The translations under genes and the position numbers were made by a program. DNA of 64,000 nucleotides from positions 1-64,000 of the forward strand of contig JBAQIV010000022.1 of assembly GCA_049289035.1 (NCBI GenBank). Direction: 5' to 3'. Below, piece by piece: positions 55,998 through 63,497 of this stretch. Below the pieces are notes generated by a model. It ran no database searches. It saw nothing but the letters and a program-made list of their open reading frames with translations, and was not told the DNA's origin. Source of the stretch: JAPUDQ01 sp049289035 (GTDB lineage Bacteria; Patescibacteriota; Saccharimonadia; Saccharimonadales; Saccharimonadaceae). Numbering within the stretch: the stretch's first letter is position 1; each line of letters starts with the position of its first letter.

Positions 55998-58571
55998 ATG
56001 ATCCGTGTAATCAAAACTAAACGCTCGCTGACCAAAGCTTCACAACAGAGATTTATCAGAAAGCTAGACGATGCTGTCAACGAAAAGGATGTCGAAAATG
56101 CCTATCGAGCAGTACTATCAGAGTACTATGACTCACGGACGACGAGCCCGCACGGCTGTGACGGATACATCGAGCTCAACCAAACCTCGCTGCTAGGCGA
56201 AGATATGCGGCTATTACTCGAGGCCAAATACGGTCTTGATCTCACGAAGCCAAATGAAAGAGCCAAGATAATCGCGCAGAGTATCTATTATCTCAAGAAA
56301 TTTCAGGCAACGGGCGTGTCAATGCCCAATGTCGTGATGGGCGGTGACGAAAACCAGATGTTTACTATCTATGTACCCAACCTGGCACAATATCTAGATC
56401 GCGATTATGACTGGTCAATTGCGCCGAGCGATGCCTGGAGGCTCAACAGCGAGATGTATCTTGAGCTAATCGATGACCCTAACCTCAATGCCTACGTATT
56501 TGACATACATTCAAGCGCATTTGATATGAATCAAGTATTTCAGTCGATCGATGTCTTGGCCCAGCAAAAGGGTGAATTCATAAAACTGCGTGTCACCGAG
56601 CAAAACCTACGTTTGGTGTTTGACGAATTTGTTAGACTCGTTTTTGGCGAGACTGACTGGTTGACGGGCATGCGTAAAATCGGTGCCGATGAATCGGTCT
56701 CAATATTTGTCCGATCTATCTTGGCTGATCCTGAGACGTATATTGTGCCAACCAAGAAAAATATATTACACCTCGGCAACGGCAAAGAAGTACGTATAAA
56801 TGCTAGTAATTATTTTGCATTTTTCTCGCGCTATGATCGCAACTATACCGCGCGCGAGATTGACACGATTACTGCTATAGCCGACCAACTTATCGAGGAA
56901 GTCAAACGGCGATTTCACGGTGATTTCTGGACACCGACTATTTGGGCTGATCGCGCCATACAGATGATAACTGATGACCTGGGCGATGACTGGCGTGATC
57001 GCTATGTCGTGTGGGATCCGGCTGCTGGTACCAAAAACCTGACGCGTGACTACCGGTTTAAAAACCTATTTAGTTCGACGATACATCAGTCTGAGATCGA
57101 TATGAGTCGCCAATACAACCAAGAAGCGACTAGTTTTCAATATGATTTCCTCAACGACGATATCGATGTCTGTCCCGACAGTGATCCACGTCTACTCAAG
57201 ATGCCACTAGAACTATTTACAGCTCTCAAAAACAACGAACCCATCGTATTTTATACCAATCCACCGTACGGGCAAGCGACCAATGCTGGGGTCCAAAGTA
57301 AGACGGGTATAGCTGCGACGAAGATTGGGGAGATCATGAATCGCCTCGAATATCGTAAGGCATCAGCAGAGCTATATACCCAATTCTTCTTTCGGGTCCA
57401 GAAACTCGTCAGGGATTTTGGCCTCACAGACGCGAGGATATTTTTCTTTAGCAAAGTTTTCCAGATAAGTCCGGTTTACTATACGTTCGTCGATGAATTC
57501 TTTGATCAATTTGATTTCAAAGATGGATTTTTGATCAATGCAGGAGAGTTTCAAGGAACAAGCAGCGTATGGGGTATAGTGTTTTCGCATTTTGCATTGA
57601 AGACATCGCAGAGTAGGCAGCATGAATTTGAGTATTCAATAGAGTTTGCTGGTGTAAACGGTATTGAAAAAAACGGTACGCATGTTGTTCGAAGAATAAA
57701 CAAAGGCGACTCTATCAAAGACTGGTTGTATGAGATCGAACTTCCAAAAACTGAGTACAATGACGGTAAGTATCCTAGGACAAGCGGCGGGGTTGGTTTA
57801 TCGTCTAGCCAATCGATGACCGGCACGTACCGATCAGGATCGTTTGGGCTCATTCAGTTTAATAGCCCCAATGTACAGCACTCAGACAAGTATCTGTCGC
57901 TCAATGGAAGTATGATAGGTCTCGGCAATACGGGTAGGTGCATTACGCCAGATAATTTTGAGCGAGCTTGTACGATGTTCTCTGCAGTAAAGTCTACGCG
58001 GCCTGATGCAAGCTGGGTTAATGATAAAGATGTATTTCGGCGGCCGTCTGACGAGTTTCAGTCGAGCGATGACTGGCGTGAATTTGTCCATGACTGTGTT
58101 GTGCTTGCGCTGTTTCACCGAGCGTCATACCAGACATCACTACGCGGTTTTGAGTACAATGGTGAACTGTACGATGTCGCCAACGAGTGGTTTTATATGA
58201 GTCGCGACGAGATCGTTGAACTGGCGGAGAAACACCACCTCAATGGCGTTGTCTACGATGCACGTTCGAGTGACGATAGGCTTGTCTATAAGTATCTACT
58301 GGGAAAACACTTGAGCGACGAGGCAAGGGCACTCCTTGAAGCCGGGCGACGACTAACTCGCCAGACATTTGCGAGACGTGAAATGGTACATATCGAGCAC
58401 CCCGAATGGCACCTTATGACCTGGGACGCCGGCTATTACCAGGTGTACAAGATTACGACGCAGTATAGTGATGAGTTTGGTGGCGTCATGAGCGAACTCT
58501 CAGATGCTCGCGGCAGACTGGAGACAAAAATCCGCGAGCAGGTATATCGAGACGGTATTCTCAATACATAA
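55998..58571 (+). CDS. Adenine DNA methylase with possible N-terminal nuclease motif (type IIG-like)
   Basis: An 857-residue protein. VVWDPAAGTKNLTRDY (Asp340) is the SAM-binding motif I and FYTNPPYGQA (NPPY at 421-424) is the catalytic motif of gamma-class N6-adenine methyltransferases. The remainder forms the target-recognition part. Near the N-terminus, CDGYIEL...LLLEAKYG places Asp55 and Glu75-Ala-Lys77 like a PD-(D/E)xK nuclease site, so the protein could be a restriction-modification fusion. Proof of the nuclease is lacking. It is flanked by toxin-like genes, as in defence islands. Confidence 0.72.
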   Translation: MIRVIKTKRSLTKASQQRFIRKLDDAVNEKDVENAYRAVLSEYYDSRTTSPHGCDGYIELNQTSLLGEDMRLLLEAKYGLDLTKPNERAKIIAQSIYYLKKFQATGVSMPNVVMGGDENQMFTIYVPNLAQYLDRDYDWSIAPSDAWRLNSEMYLELIDDPNLNAYVFDIHSSAFDMNQVFQSIDVLAQQKGEFIKLRVTEQNLRLVFDEFVRLVFGETDWLTGMRKIGADESVSIFVRSILADPETYIVPTKKNILHLGNGKEVRINASNYFAFFSRYDRNYTAREIDTITAIADQLIEEVKRRFHGDFWTPTIWADRAIQMITDDLGDDWRDRYVVWDPAAGTKNLTRDYRFKNLFSSTIHQSEIDMSRQYNQEATSFQYDFLNDDIDVCPDSDPRLLKMPLELFTALKNNEPIVFYTNPPYGQATNAGVQSKTGIAATKIGEIMNRLEYRKASAELYTQFFFRVQKLVRDFGLTDARIFFFSKVFQISPVYYTFVDEFFDQFDFKDGFLINAGEFQGTSSVWGIVFSHFALKTSQSRQHEFEYSIEFAGVNGIEKNGTHVVRRINKGDSIKDWLYEIELPKTEYNDGKYPRTSGGVGLSSSQSMTGTYRSGSFGLIQFNSPNVQHSDKYLSLNGSMIGLGNTGRCITPDNFERACTMFSAVKSTRPDASWVNDKDVFRRPSDEFQSSDDWREFVHDCVVLALFHRASYQTSLRGFEYNGELYDVANEWFYMSRDEIVELAEKHHLNGVVYDARSSDDRLVYKYLLGKHLSDEARALLEAGRRLTRQTFARREMVHIEHPEWHLMTWDAGYYQVYKITTQYSDEFGGVMSELSDARGRLETKIREQVYRDGILNT

Positions 58572-58598
58572 CTAAAGGATCAGATAAGTTATATTATA

Positions 58599-58720
58599 CC
58601 TGAGTCTCAGAACCTCCTTCTCGGAGTAGTTGGCCGTATCGGCCAGCCCCTGCTAAGGCTGGTGCTAATCAGTTGGCAAGCAGGGGCAGTTGCTCCGAGA
58701 AGGATATTTTCAGACTTAGG
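58599..58720 (+). ncRNA. Structured repeat family, copy B
   Basis: The outer arms (58599-58626 and 58693-58720) are complementary over 28 bases with about five mismatches. The core has GGCC/GGCC around GTAT, the stem CCCCTGC/GCAGGGG, the hairpin GCTAA-TCAG-TTGGC and GGGGCAGTTGCTC. It matches copy A at 44007-44139 across the core, with paired changes in the small hairpin and main stem. It lies downstream of the methylase and ends 11 bases before the -35 of the vapB-like promoter. The outer arm sequence is unlike that of copy A. Confidence 0.7.
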
Positions 58721-58730
58721 TTATTATATA

Positions 58731-58767
58731 TTGACATATGCATTACTTTTTGCTAAATTTAATGCAT
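58731..58767 (+). promoter_or_regulatory. vapBC promoter with palindromic operator
   Basis: TTGACA at 58731-58736, a 17-base spacer and TAAATT at 58754-58759, with the ATG six bases later, which implies a leaderless start. The inverted repeat ATGCATTA (58738-58745) / TAATGCAT (58760-58767) straddles the -10 and start codon, a natural autorepression site for an AbrB-type antitoxin. Confidence 0.7.
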
Positions 58768-59053
58768 GAATACTATTAGCATTACTTCTCAGGGACAAAT
58801 TACGATACCTGCCAAAGTACGCAAGGCATGGGGTATCTCGGGTGCGAGCGAGTTACGTATCAACTTTGACCAAAAGACACGTCGATTGACAGTGGAAAAA
58901 CCACTGAGCGTGGAGGACTTCTTGGCAATTACCGAGCCAATTATGAAAAAACTTCCGAAAAATAATAAGCCGATTCCTGCCGATAAAATTCATGAATTTT
59001 ATGAAACCCATCGTGCGAAAGAAATCGTCGAGCGAATGCGCGAATCGCTATGA
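58766..59053 (+). CDS. AbrB/SpoVT-type antitoxin
   Basis: A 95-residue protein. The N-terminal MNTISITSQGQITIPAKVRKAWGI is the swapped-hairpin DNA-binding fold of AbrB/MazE/VapB antitoxins, with LRINFDQKTRRLTVEKP finishing it. The charged C-terminus (ETHRAKEIVERMRESL) is the usual toxin-binding tail. The ATGA overlap with the PIN toxin gene is typical. It probably represses the promoter at 58731-58759. Confidence 0.9.
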   Translation: MNTISITSQGQITIPAKVRKAWGISGASELRINFDQKTRRLTVEKPLSVEDFLAITEPIMKKLPKNNKPIPADKIHEFYETHRAKEIVERMRESL

Positions 59054-59442
59054 GTGGGTCATTAGACACATCTGTGCTACTGAGAGCGTTGGTGCGTGAT
59101 GAACCGGTGCAGACGAAACAAGCGCTTGGGATTATCAGGGATACACAGTCTCAGCTGGCAGTTGCTGATGTTGCATTTGTTGAAGCAGCGCACGTCATGC
59201 AGTGGTATTATCATATATCGCGGTCTGATATCTGTAATCTTATCACTCAGTTTATACGCCTTGAGGTGATAAACTGCAACCGCTTAATGCTTGATGCGGC
59301 TATGGCGATCTACGTGGATCATCCATCACTCAGCTTTGAAGACTGCTGCCTGGCGGTCTATGCCGAACTCAATGATGCTGTGCCGCTTTATACGTTTGAC
59401 AAGAAACTAGCGGCACAAACCACGCAGGCACAATTGATCTAG
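59050..59442 (+). CDS. PIN-domain toxin (VapC-like)
   Basis: A 130-residue ribonuclease toxin. The catalytic acids are placed as in PIN domains: Asp6 in SLDTSVLLRAL, Glu in FVEAAHV, and FEDCCLAVYA, with Asp late in the TFDKKL segment. VapC enzymes cleave tRNA or rRNA. It is coupled to the AbrB-type antitoxin by overlap. The two form one complete toxin-antitoxin module. Confidence 0.88.
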   Translation: MSGSLDTSVLLRALVRDEPVQTKQALGIIRDTQSQLAVADVAFVEAAHVMQWYYHISRSDICNLITQFIRLEVINCNRLMLDAAMAIYVDHPSLSFEDCCLAVYAELNDAVPLYTFDKKLAAQTTQAQLI

Positions 59443-59446
59443 CTGC

Positions 59447-60442
59447 CTAAGCGGCTTTTTTGTTGAGGACGTCGATCAGGTCATTGGCGGCATCTTTGAC
59501 GTCAATTTCATCCATTGCTTTACCGAGGTCTGTTTGGAACTTTTGTGAGGTCGTACGGATGTCGCTTAGTACGGTACCGAATTTACTTTGGGCGCTCGAC
59601 AGACCTGTCGCGTTCTTCGCTTTGGCTGCCGTGACCATGTCAGCGACAACTGCGCGGAGGTCGGCATAGTGGGTTGACATGGAAGCGCCAAATGCGGCCA
59701 TTTGAGCGTTAGGTACTTTTGCCAAGGTCTTTAGGCTGTCGGTGCAGCCGCTGACAGATTCGTCATAGTACTGCAGCATCGTGTCTGGTGTAGATTTTGA
59801 CAGTGTGCTGGTGTCGACACGTGAGCATTCGTTGCTGGTGGTCGTGAGTGCGTCGGTTGAGTCGATAAACTGGTCCATAAATGCAATAAATTTGTCGTTT
59901 TTGTTCATAAACGTATCGTATGCCTTTTTGACGTCGCCGTCGCGGTAAACTTTGCTACTTTTTATCTTCATAGTAGCCGCCTGATAGTCCATGAGGGCAG
60001 TCTGGACTGTCTCGGGGCCGGCCGTGGAACTGCTGGAGCCAGACACATCCATGAGGTTTGACACTTCGCTACCTAGCTTGGAGTATTTTGTATGAATATC
60101 TTCCATGTAGGTTTTGGCTTGCTGATAATCTTGCTTCGACGGGCCAGAAAACATTGTAAGGTACAGCACGACACCAACGAGGGCAACAACACCGACGACT
60201 GCGCCAATGATAAGCGGTAATTTTTTCGATGATGGCGAAGCGGGCGACGGCATAGGTGAGCTATTGAAGCCAGGCTGTGGTCCGATGGGTGTTTGTTGGG
60301 GAAACGGTTGCGGCGTAGGTTGTGGCTGGGCTGGCTGCTGCATAGGCATGGGCGATGGCGCGGGTTGAGCTATTGGGGTCGGGCCAGTGTATGGTTGAGG
60401 CTGCGACGGCTGAGTGGGTGACGGTTGATTTTGAGGCTCCAT
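59447..60442 (-). CDS. Membrane-anchored protein with Pro/Gln-rich cytoplasmic tail
   Basis: A 331-residue protein. Residues 1-70 are Pro/Gln/Ser-rich (PSPTQPSQPQPYTGPTPIAQ), then a transmembrane helix (LPLIIGAVVGVVALVGVVLYLTMF) and a helical extracellular region with three cysteines and heptad patterns (SDIRTTSQKFQTDLGKAMDEIDVKDAAN). The proline-rich part is predicted cytoplasmic. Proteins of this layout are frequent in Actinobacteria and Saccharibacteria without assigned role. No family was recognised. Confidence 0.75.
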   Translation of the reverse strand: MEPQNQPSPTQPSQPQPYTGPTPIAQPAPSPMPMQQPAQPQPTPQPFPQQTPIGPQPGFNSSPMPSPASPSSKKLPLIIGAVVGVVALVGVVLYLTMFSGPSKQDYQQAKTYMEDIHTKYSKLGSEVSNLMDVSGSSSSTAGPETVQTALMDYQAATMKIKSSKVYRDGDVKKAYDTFMNKNDKFIAFMDQFIDSTDALTTTSNECSRVDTSTLSKSTPDTMLQYYDESVSGCTDSLKTLAKVPNAQMAAFGASMSTHYADLRAVVADMVTAAKAKNATGLSSAQSKFGTVLSDIRTTSQKFQTDLGKAMDEIDVKDAANDLIDVLNKKAA

Positions 60443-60542
60443 ACGGTAAGTAGCTCCTTTATCTTTGATTGTGCTAATGGTAGTAGTGTACGAAATTTTG
60501 CTGCAGTTGTAAACATAAGCAGTCGATGGTACTATTGCTCAT

Positions 60543-61064
60543 ATGGAACAAGCCCAATCTCCGTACAAACAATCGAATGTATCGTACCTCAATGGTGCGA
60601 CAACATTTCAAAAAACACCAGCCATCCTCGAATGGGCGGCCGATAACAGGATACGGCTCTTTGCCCAAAATCCTGCCGCAGGAAAGTATGATGTCGTCTT
60701 CGACTGCGCACCAACCGATATCGCTAAGTTTACACCAGCAATTGGTACTGCAACGATCGTCATGCGATCTGGCCAAAGATTTGTGGTTGAGTTTGATGCG
60801 GGCGTACGCAATGATGCCGTTGCGGGCGCGATTCTGGGTAATTTTGGTTTAATAGGTATGGTCGTTGGATTGTTTAGGGACAAATCGGCAAAACAAAAAG
60901 AAGAGGCAACTGACATCATGTGGTGGCGTGATTCATTGACTCGATTTGGCGTCGGAGGAGCGTACTTCAAGACGGGGTATCTTTACACAATTTCAAAGTG
61001 GGGCGCAATTGTCGTCATCAGTCTTATAGCATTGAGTCTGATTTTGGCCGCAGTTCGACCATAA
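60543..61064 (+). CDS. Membrane-anchored hypothetical protein
   Basis: A 173-residue protein. An N-terminal soluble beta segment (residues 35-90, RIRLFAQNPAAGKYDVVFDCAP) with GTATIVMRSGQRFVVEFD leads to a hydrophobic glycine-rich stretch and a C-terminal membrane helix (WGAIVVISLIALSLILAAV). No family was recognised. TACTAT ends seven bases before the ATG and no ribosome site is seen. Confidence 0.68.
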   Translation: MEQAQSPYKQSNVSYLNGATTFQKTPAILEWAADNRIRLFAQNPAAGKYDVVFDCAPTDIAKFTPAIGTATIVMRSGQRFVVEFDAGVRNDAVAGAILGNFGLIGMVVGLFRDKSAKQKEEATDIMWWRDSLTRFGVGGAYFKTGYLYTISKWGAIVVISLIALSLILAAVRP

Positions 61065-61094
61065 ATATTCAATAATTGTTCATAGTTTAAACCA

Positions 61095-61592
61095 ATGGCA
61101 AATTATCGGGGACATATCGCAGGGGGAGTTGTTGCGGGCTGTATCTATGCTACAGCGCTCATGTTTGTGCCTGTGGAGCAATTGGCGGAGTACGCTGGCG
61201 TGCTCAATGACTGGCAAGCGCTGGCAGCGGTTCTGGTGATAGCGCAGTTGTTTGCGCTGTTTCCCGACGTCGATACGAATAGCAAAGCACAAGATATATT
61301 TTTTTGGATGGTGTTTCCGCTCGACATACTACTAATATGGAGTGGCTATCTGCAAGCGGCCGCTTATTTGGGGTTAATAGCGATGCTGCCGATTGTGACA
61401 CATCATCGCGGCTGGACGCATCGCAAATGGGCGATGCTACTTGTGCCGCTACCTATCATTCTCGTGCCGTATGTCTACAACGAAAAAATGCTATCAATCA
61501 GCCTCGTGTACTACGGGGCGGCAGTAGCAGGGTATTTTTCGCACCTCTTACTCGATGGGCTTATCTGGCGGAAATTTCGGATTAAAACGTAG
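61095..61592 (+). CDS. YdjM-type metal-dependent membrane hydrolase
   Basis: A 165-residue membrane protein of the LexA-regulated YdjM/DUF457 type. It has four membrane segments, an N-terminal HIAGGV motif, LFPDVDTNSKAQD, and THHRGWTHRKWA with the His cluster for a metal site, plus SHLLLDGL near the end. The substrate is unknown. In other species it can be SOS-regulated; no LexA box was recognised here. Confidence 0.85.
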   Translation: MANYRGHIAGGVVAGCIYATALMFVPVEQLAEYAGVLNDWQALAAVLVIAQLFALFPDVDTNSKAQDIFFWMVFPLDILLIWSGYLQAAAYLGLIAMLPIVTHHRGWTHRKWAMLLVPLPIILVPYVYNEKMLSISLVYYGAAVAGYFSHLLLDGLIWRKFRIKT

Positions 61593-61600
61593 GAAGTTAA

Positions 61601-61658
61601 AGCATATCTTGCGCCGTATATCACGGAGCAAGATATGCTCAAACGAGATATACGGCGC
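61601..61658 (+). ncRNA. Two interleaved perfect 12-base inverted repeats (pseudoknot-like)
   Basis: AGCATATCTTGC (61601-61612) is complementary to GCAAGATATGCT (61628-61639). GCGCCGTATATC (61611-61622) is complementary to GATATACGGCGC (61647-61658). The order S1-S2-S1'-S2' makes the two helices mutually interleaved: an H-type pseudoknot, or two competing hairpins. It lies between ydjM and padR, 92 bases before the padR ATG, with no T-tract. Role is unknown. Confidence 0.72.
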
Positions 61659-61749
61659 GTTAGCCCCTGAAAGCCTGCCACCACGTCCAGGGGAAGATGA
61701 CGCCCAAGAGCTTGACAAAATATAATACCTTGTATAACATAGAACTATT

Positions 61750-62100
61750 ATGAGTACAGAATGGAATCAGTTTGATGCTGAAAGCTACGCAGAAAACCTG
61801 GCCGTGCAGCTCCGCAAAGGCTTCTTGGCGTACTGTGTACTCAAAGTTTGTTCGCATGAGCCAGTGTATACGTCAGATATCATTATGCGCTTGCGTGAGG
61901 CTGAGCTGGTGGTTGTCGAGGGTACGATCTATCCGTTGCTAAGTCGGTTGCAACGCGATGGTTTGCTGACCTATGAATGGCGCGAGAGCGAGCAAGGCCC
62001 GCCGCGCAAATACTACGAAGTGACGCCGCGTGGACGCGATGTGGTTATATCGGCCGGCCATAAGATAGAGAAACTTAACACGACCCTAGCAAAATTATAA
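61750..62100 (+). CDS. PadR-family transcriptional regulator
   Basis: A 116-residue winged-helix regulator. ESYAENLAVQLRKGFLAYCVLKVC opens the fold, VVVEGTIYPLLSRLQRDGLLTYEW is the recognition and wing region, and GPPRKYYEVTPRGRDV the PadR signature. TTGACA (61712-61717) with TATAAC (61733-61738) is a likely promoter. The PspC-domain gene begins ten bases later with AGGAGG, so the two form an operon: PadR would repress itself and the membrane-stress protein. Confidence 0.92.
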   Translation: MSTEWNQFDAESYAENLAVQLRKGFLAYCVLKVCSHEPVYTSDIIMRLREAELVVVEGTIYPLLSRLQRDGLLTYEWRESEQGPPRKYYEVTPRGRDVVISAGHKIEKLNTTLAKL

Positions 62101-62110
62101 AGGAGGTACT

Positions 62111-62995
62111 ATGAAAGAAATCACCCGTATTCATCTCGCGAAGGTCGCGTATGACATTGAGCTAGATACCAAACACGAACTGGAGCGCTACGTCACCGCA
62201 CTCAGCAAGCACGCCGATGAGGAGGTGATGAACGATATCGAATCGCGCATGGTTGAGCTACTGGCGGAGCGCGGCGTTAAGGCGGGGGGTGTTATAACTC
62301 ACGTCGATGTTGCTGACCTCCGCCATCACCTCGGCGAACCCAAAGATTTTGCCGATCAGTCTGAGACAAAACCAAGTGAAAAAATGCCGTTGACTGACGA
62401 CAAGCGTCTCTATCGTGACATGGATAACGCATTGCTGGGGGGCGTGTCGAGTGGTCTGGCGGCCTATTTTCGTATTGATCCGGTGATCGTGAGGATTATC
62501 TTTGTCGTTTTAGCCGTGAGCTCACTTGGCTGGGGTATGTTTATCTACGCTGCATTGTGGTTTTTGGTGCCGCCAGCAAAAACAGCGGGAGAGAAGCTGT
62601 CCATGCAGGGCAAGCCGATTACAGCAGCGACGATTAAAGAGTTTAGCGAGCGTGAATTTACCAATGAACGAGTTATGGCGATTCGTAACTTTTTGTCGAC
62701 AGCTGGTGGTGTAGGTATGGCTGTCGTGGCTTTTGGTATATTTGCCGGAACGGTTATAAAATCACTGAGCATCATACTAAATAGCGGCATGATTATAAGT
62801 GGCTTGCTTGTTGCGGTGGTGGGGACGCTAGCGACGTGGTTTTGTATCGCACTGGCGACAGTACTGCTACGACAAGATTTTACCCCGCAATCAGCCAATA
62901 AACTGGCAATCATCGCGACCCTGACAGTCGTATCACTGTGCGGGCTTGTCGCCTGGTATACACTTGTTGTCGGCCAAATGACAATCAATTGGTAA
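62111..62995 (+). CDS. DUF1700-like/PspC-domain membrane protein
   Basis: A 294-residue protein. Residues 1-95 are a soluble helical region (LDTKHELERYVTALSKHADEEVMNDIESRMVELL, like the DUF1700/HAAS segment of PadR-linked membrane proteins). The PspC domain follows (LYRDMDNALLGGVSSGLAAYFRIDPVIVRIIFVVLAV...YAALWFLVPPA), then three further membrane helices. AGGAGG gives the start. It is coupled to padR, typical of stress-sensing pairs. Confidence 0.9.
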   Translation: MKEITRIHLAKVAYDIELDTKHELERYVTALSKHADEEVMNDIESRMVELLAERGVKAGGVITHVDVADLRHHLGEPKDFADQSETKPSEKMPLTDDKRLYRDMDNALLGGVSSGLAAYFRIDPVIVRIIFVVLAVSSLGWGMFIYAALWFLVPPAKTAGEKLSMQGKPITAATIKEFSEREFTNERVMAIRNFLSTAGGVGMAVVAFGIFAGTVIKSLSIILNSGMIISGLLVAVVGTLATWFCIALATVLLRQDFTPQSANKLAIIATLTVVSLCGLVAWYTLVVGQMTINW

Positions 62996-63002
62996 CGAAA
63001 AA

Positions 63003-63029
63003 CACCGCTCGTCATAGTGACGGGCGGTG
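63003..63029 (-). terminator. Terminator of the YegP-like gene
   Basis: CACCGCTCGTCA, loop TAG, TGACGGGCGGTG: a 12-pair stem with one G-U. On the minus strand it is followed by TTTTTCG, so it ends the YegP-like transcript. It may also stop transcription from padR-pspC. Confidence 0.85.
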
Positions 63030-63049
63030 CATAGAAAAGTCACAAATAC

Positions 63050-63226
63050 TTAGCTGTCGACTTCGACAACCTCAGCGTCAGCCGCAGCACGAGCCACAGC
63101 TTCGCAGCCGCGCATAGCGCCGTCTTTGGTGGTGTATTCTTCGCCGGTAGCGACAACTTCGCCGTTGCCTGCTTTGAGGCGCCAGCGGAAACCGTTTTTG
63201 CTTGCGTAGACTTCAAATTTTGCCAT
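63050..63226 (-). CDS. DUF1508 (YegP-like) small protein
   Basis: A 58-residue protein with the family fold: MAKFEVYASKNGFRWRLKAG, GEVVATGEEYTTKDGAMRG, and an acidic C-terminus. It is a single DUF1508 repeat, whose function is unestablished (E. coli YegP has two). AAGGAGG precedes the ATG by eight bases. Confidence 0.88.
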   Translation of the reverse strand: MAKFEVYASKNGFRWRLKAGNGEVVATGEEYTTKDGAMRGCEAVARAAADAEVVEVDS

Positions 63227-63329
63227 CGTTTTAACCTCCTTATTTAATGAGACACTATCTATTATACGATACTATTGCGACCCGATCTATATCGGGTGTA
63301 TAGTGGGGGTACATACGTAAGGAGGCGTC

Positions 63330-63497
63330 ATGGACCCAGTCTATGAATTTAATGGTGAACTGTTCGAGAGCGAGGGGGCGTTTCTCGATGCGTTGGCGCA
63401 TGAATACAAACAGGGCGACAAAGAACTGGTCATTGATACATTAGAAAATTATGGCTTTGCGCTGAGTGATCTTGGCGTTCGGCCGGAAGGAGCATGA
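63330..63497 (+). CDS. Small hypothetical acidic protein
   Basis: A 55-residue protein (MDPVYEFNGELFESEGAFLDALAHEYKQGDKELVIDTLENYGFALSDLGVRPEGA in two parts: an N-terminal EF-like patterned strand and a helical tail). AAGGAGG is seven bases upstream of the ATG. Its TGA overlaps the ATG of the next gene (ATGA), so the two are coupled. No family was recognised. Confidence 0.72.
   Translation: MDPVYEFNGELFESEGAFLDALAHEYKQGDKELVIDTLENYGFALSDLGVRPEGA

Noticed and set aside
58599..58720. A MITE with fixed terminal inverted repeats
   Set aside because: A MITE keeps the same terminal repeat sequence between copies. Here the arm sequences differ completely between copies while pairing is kept.
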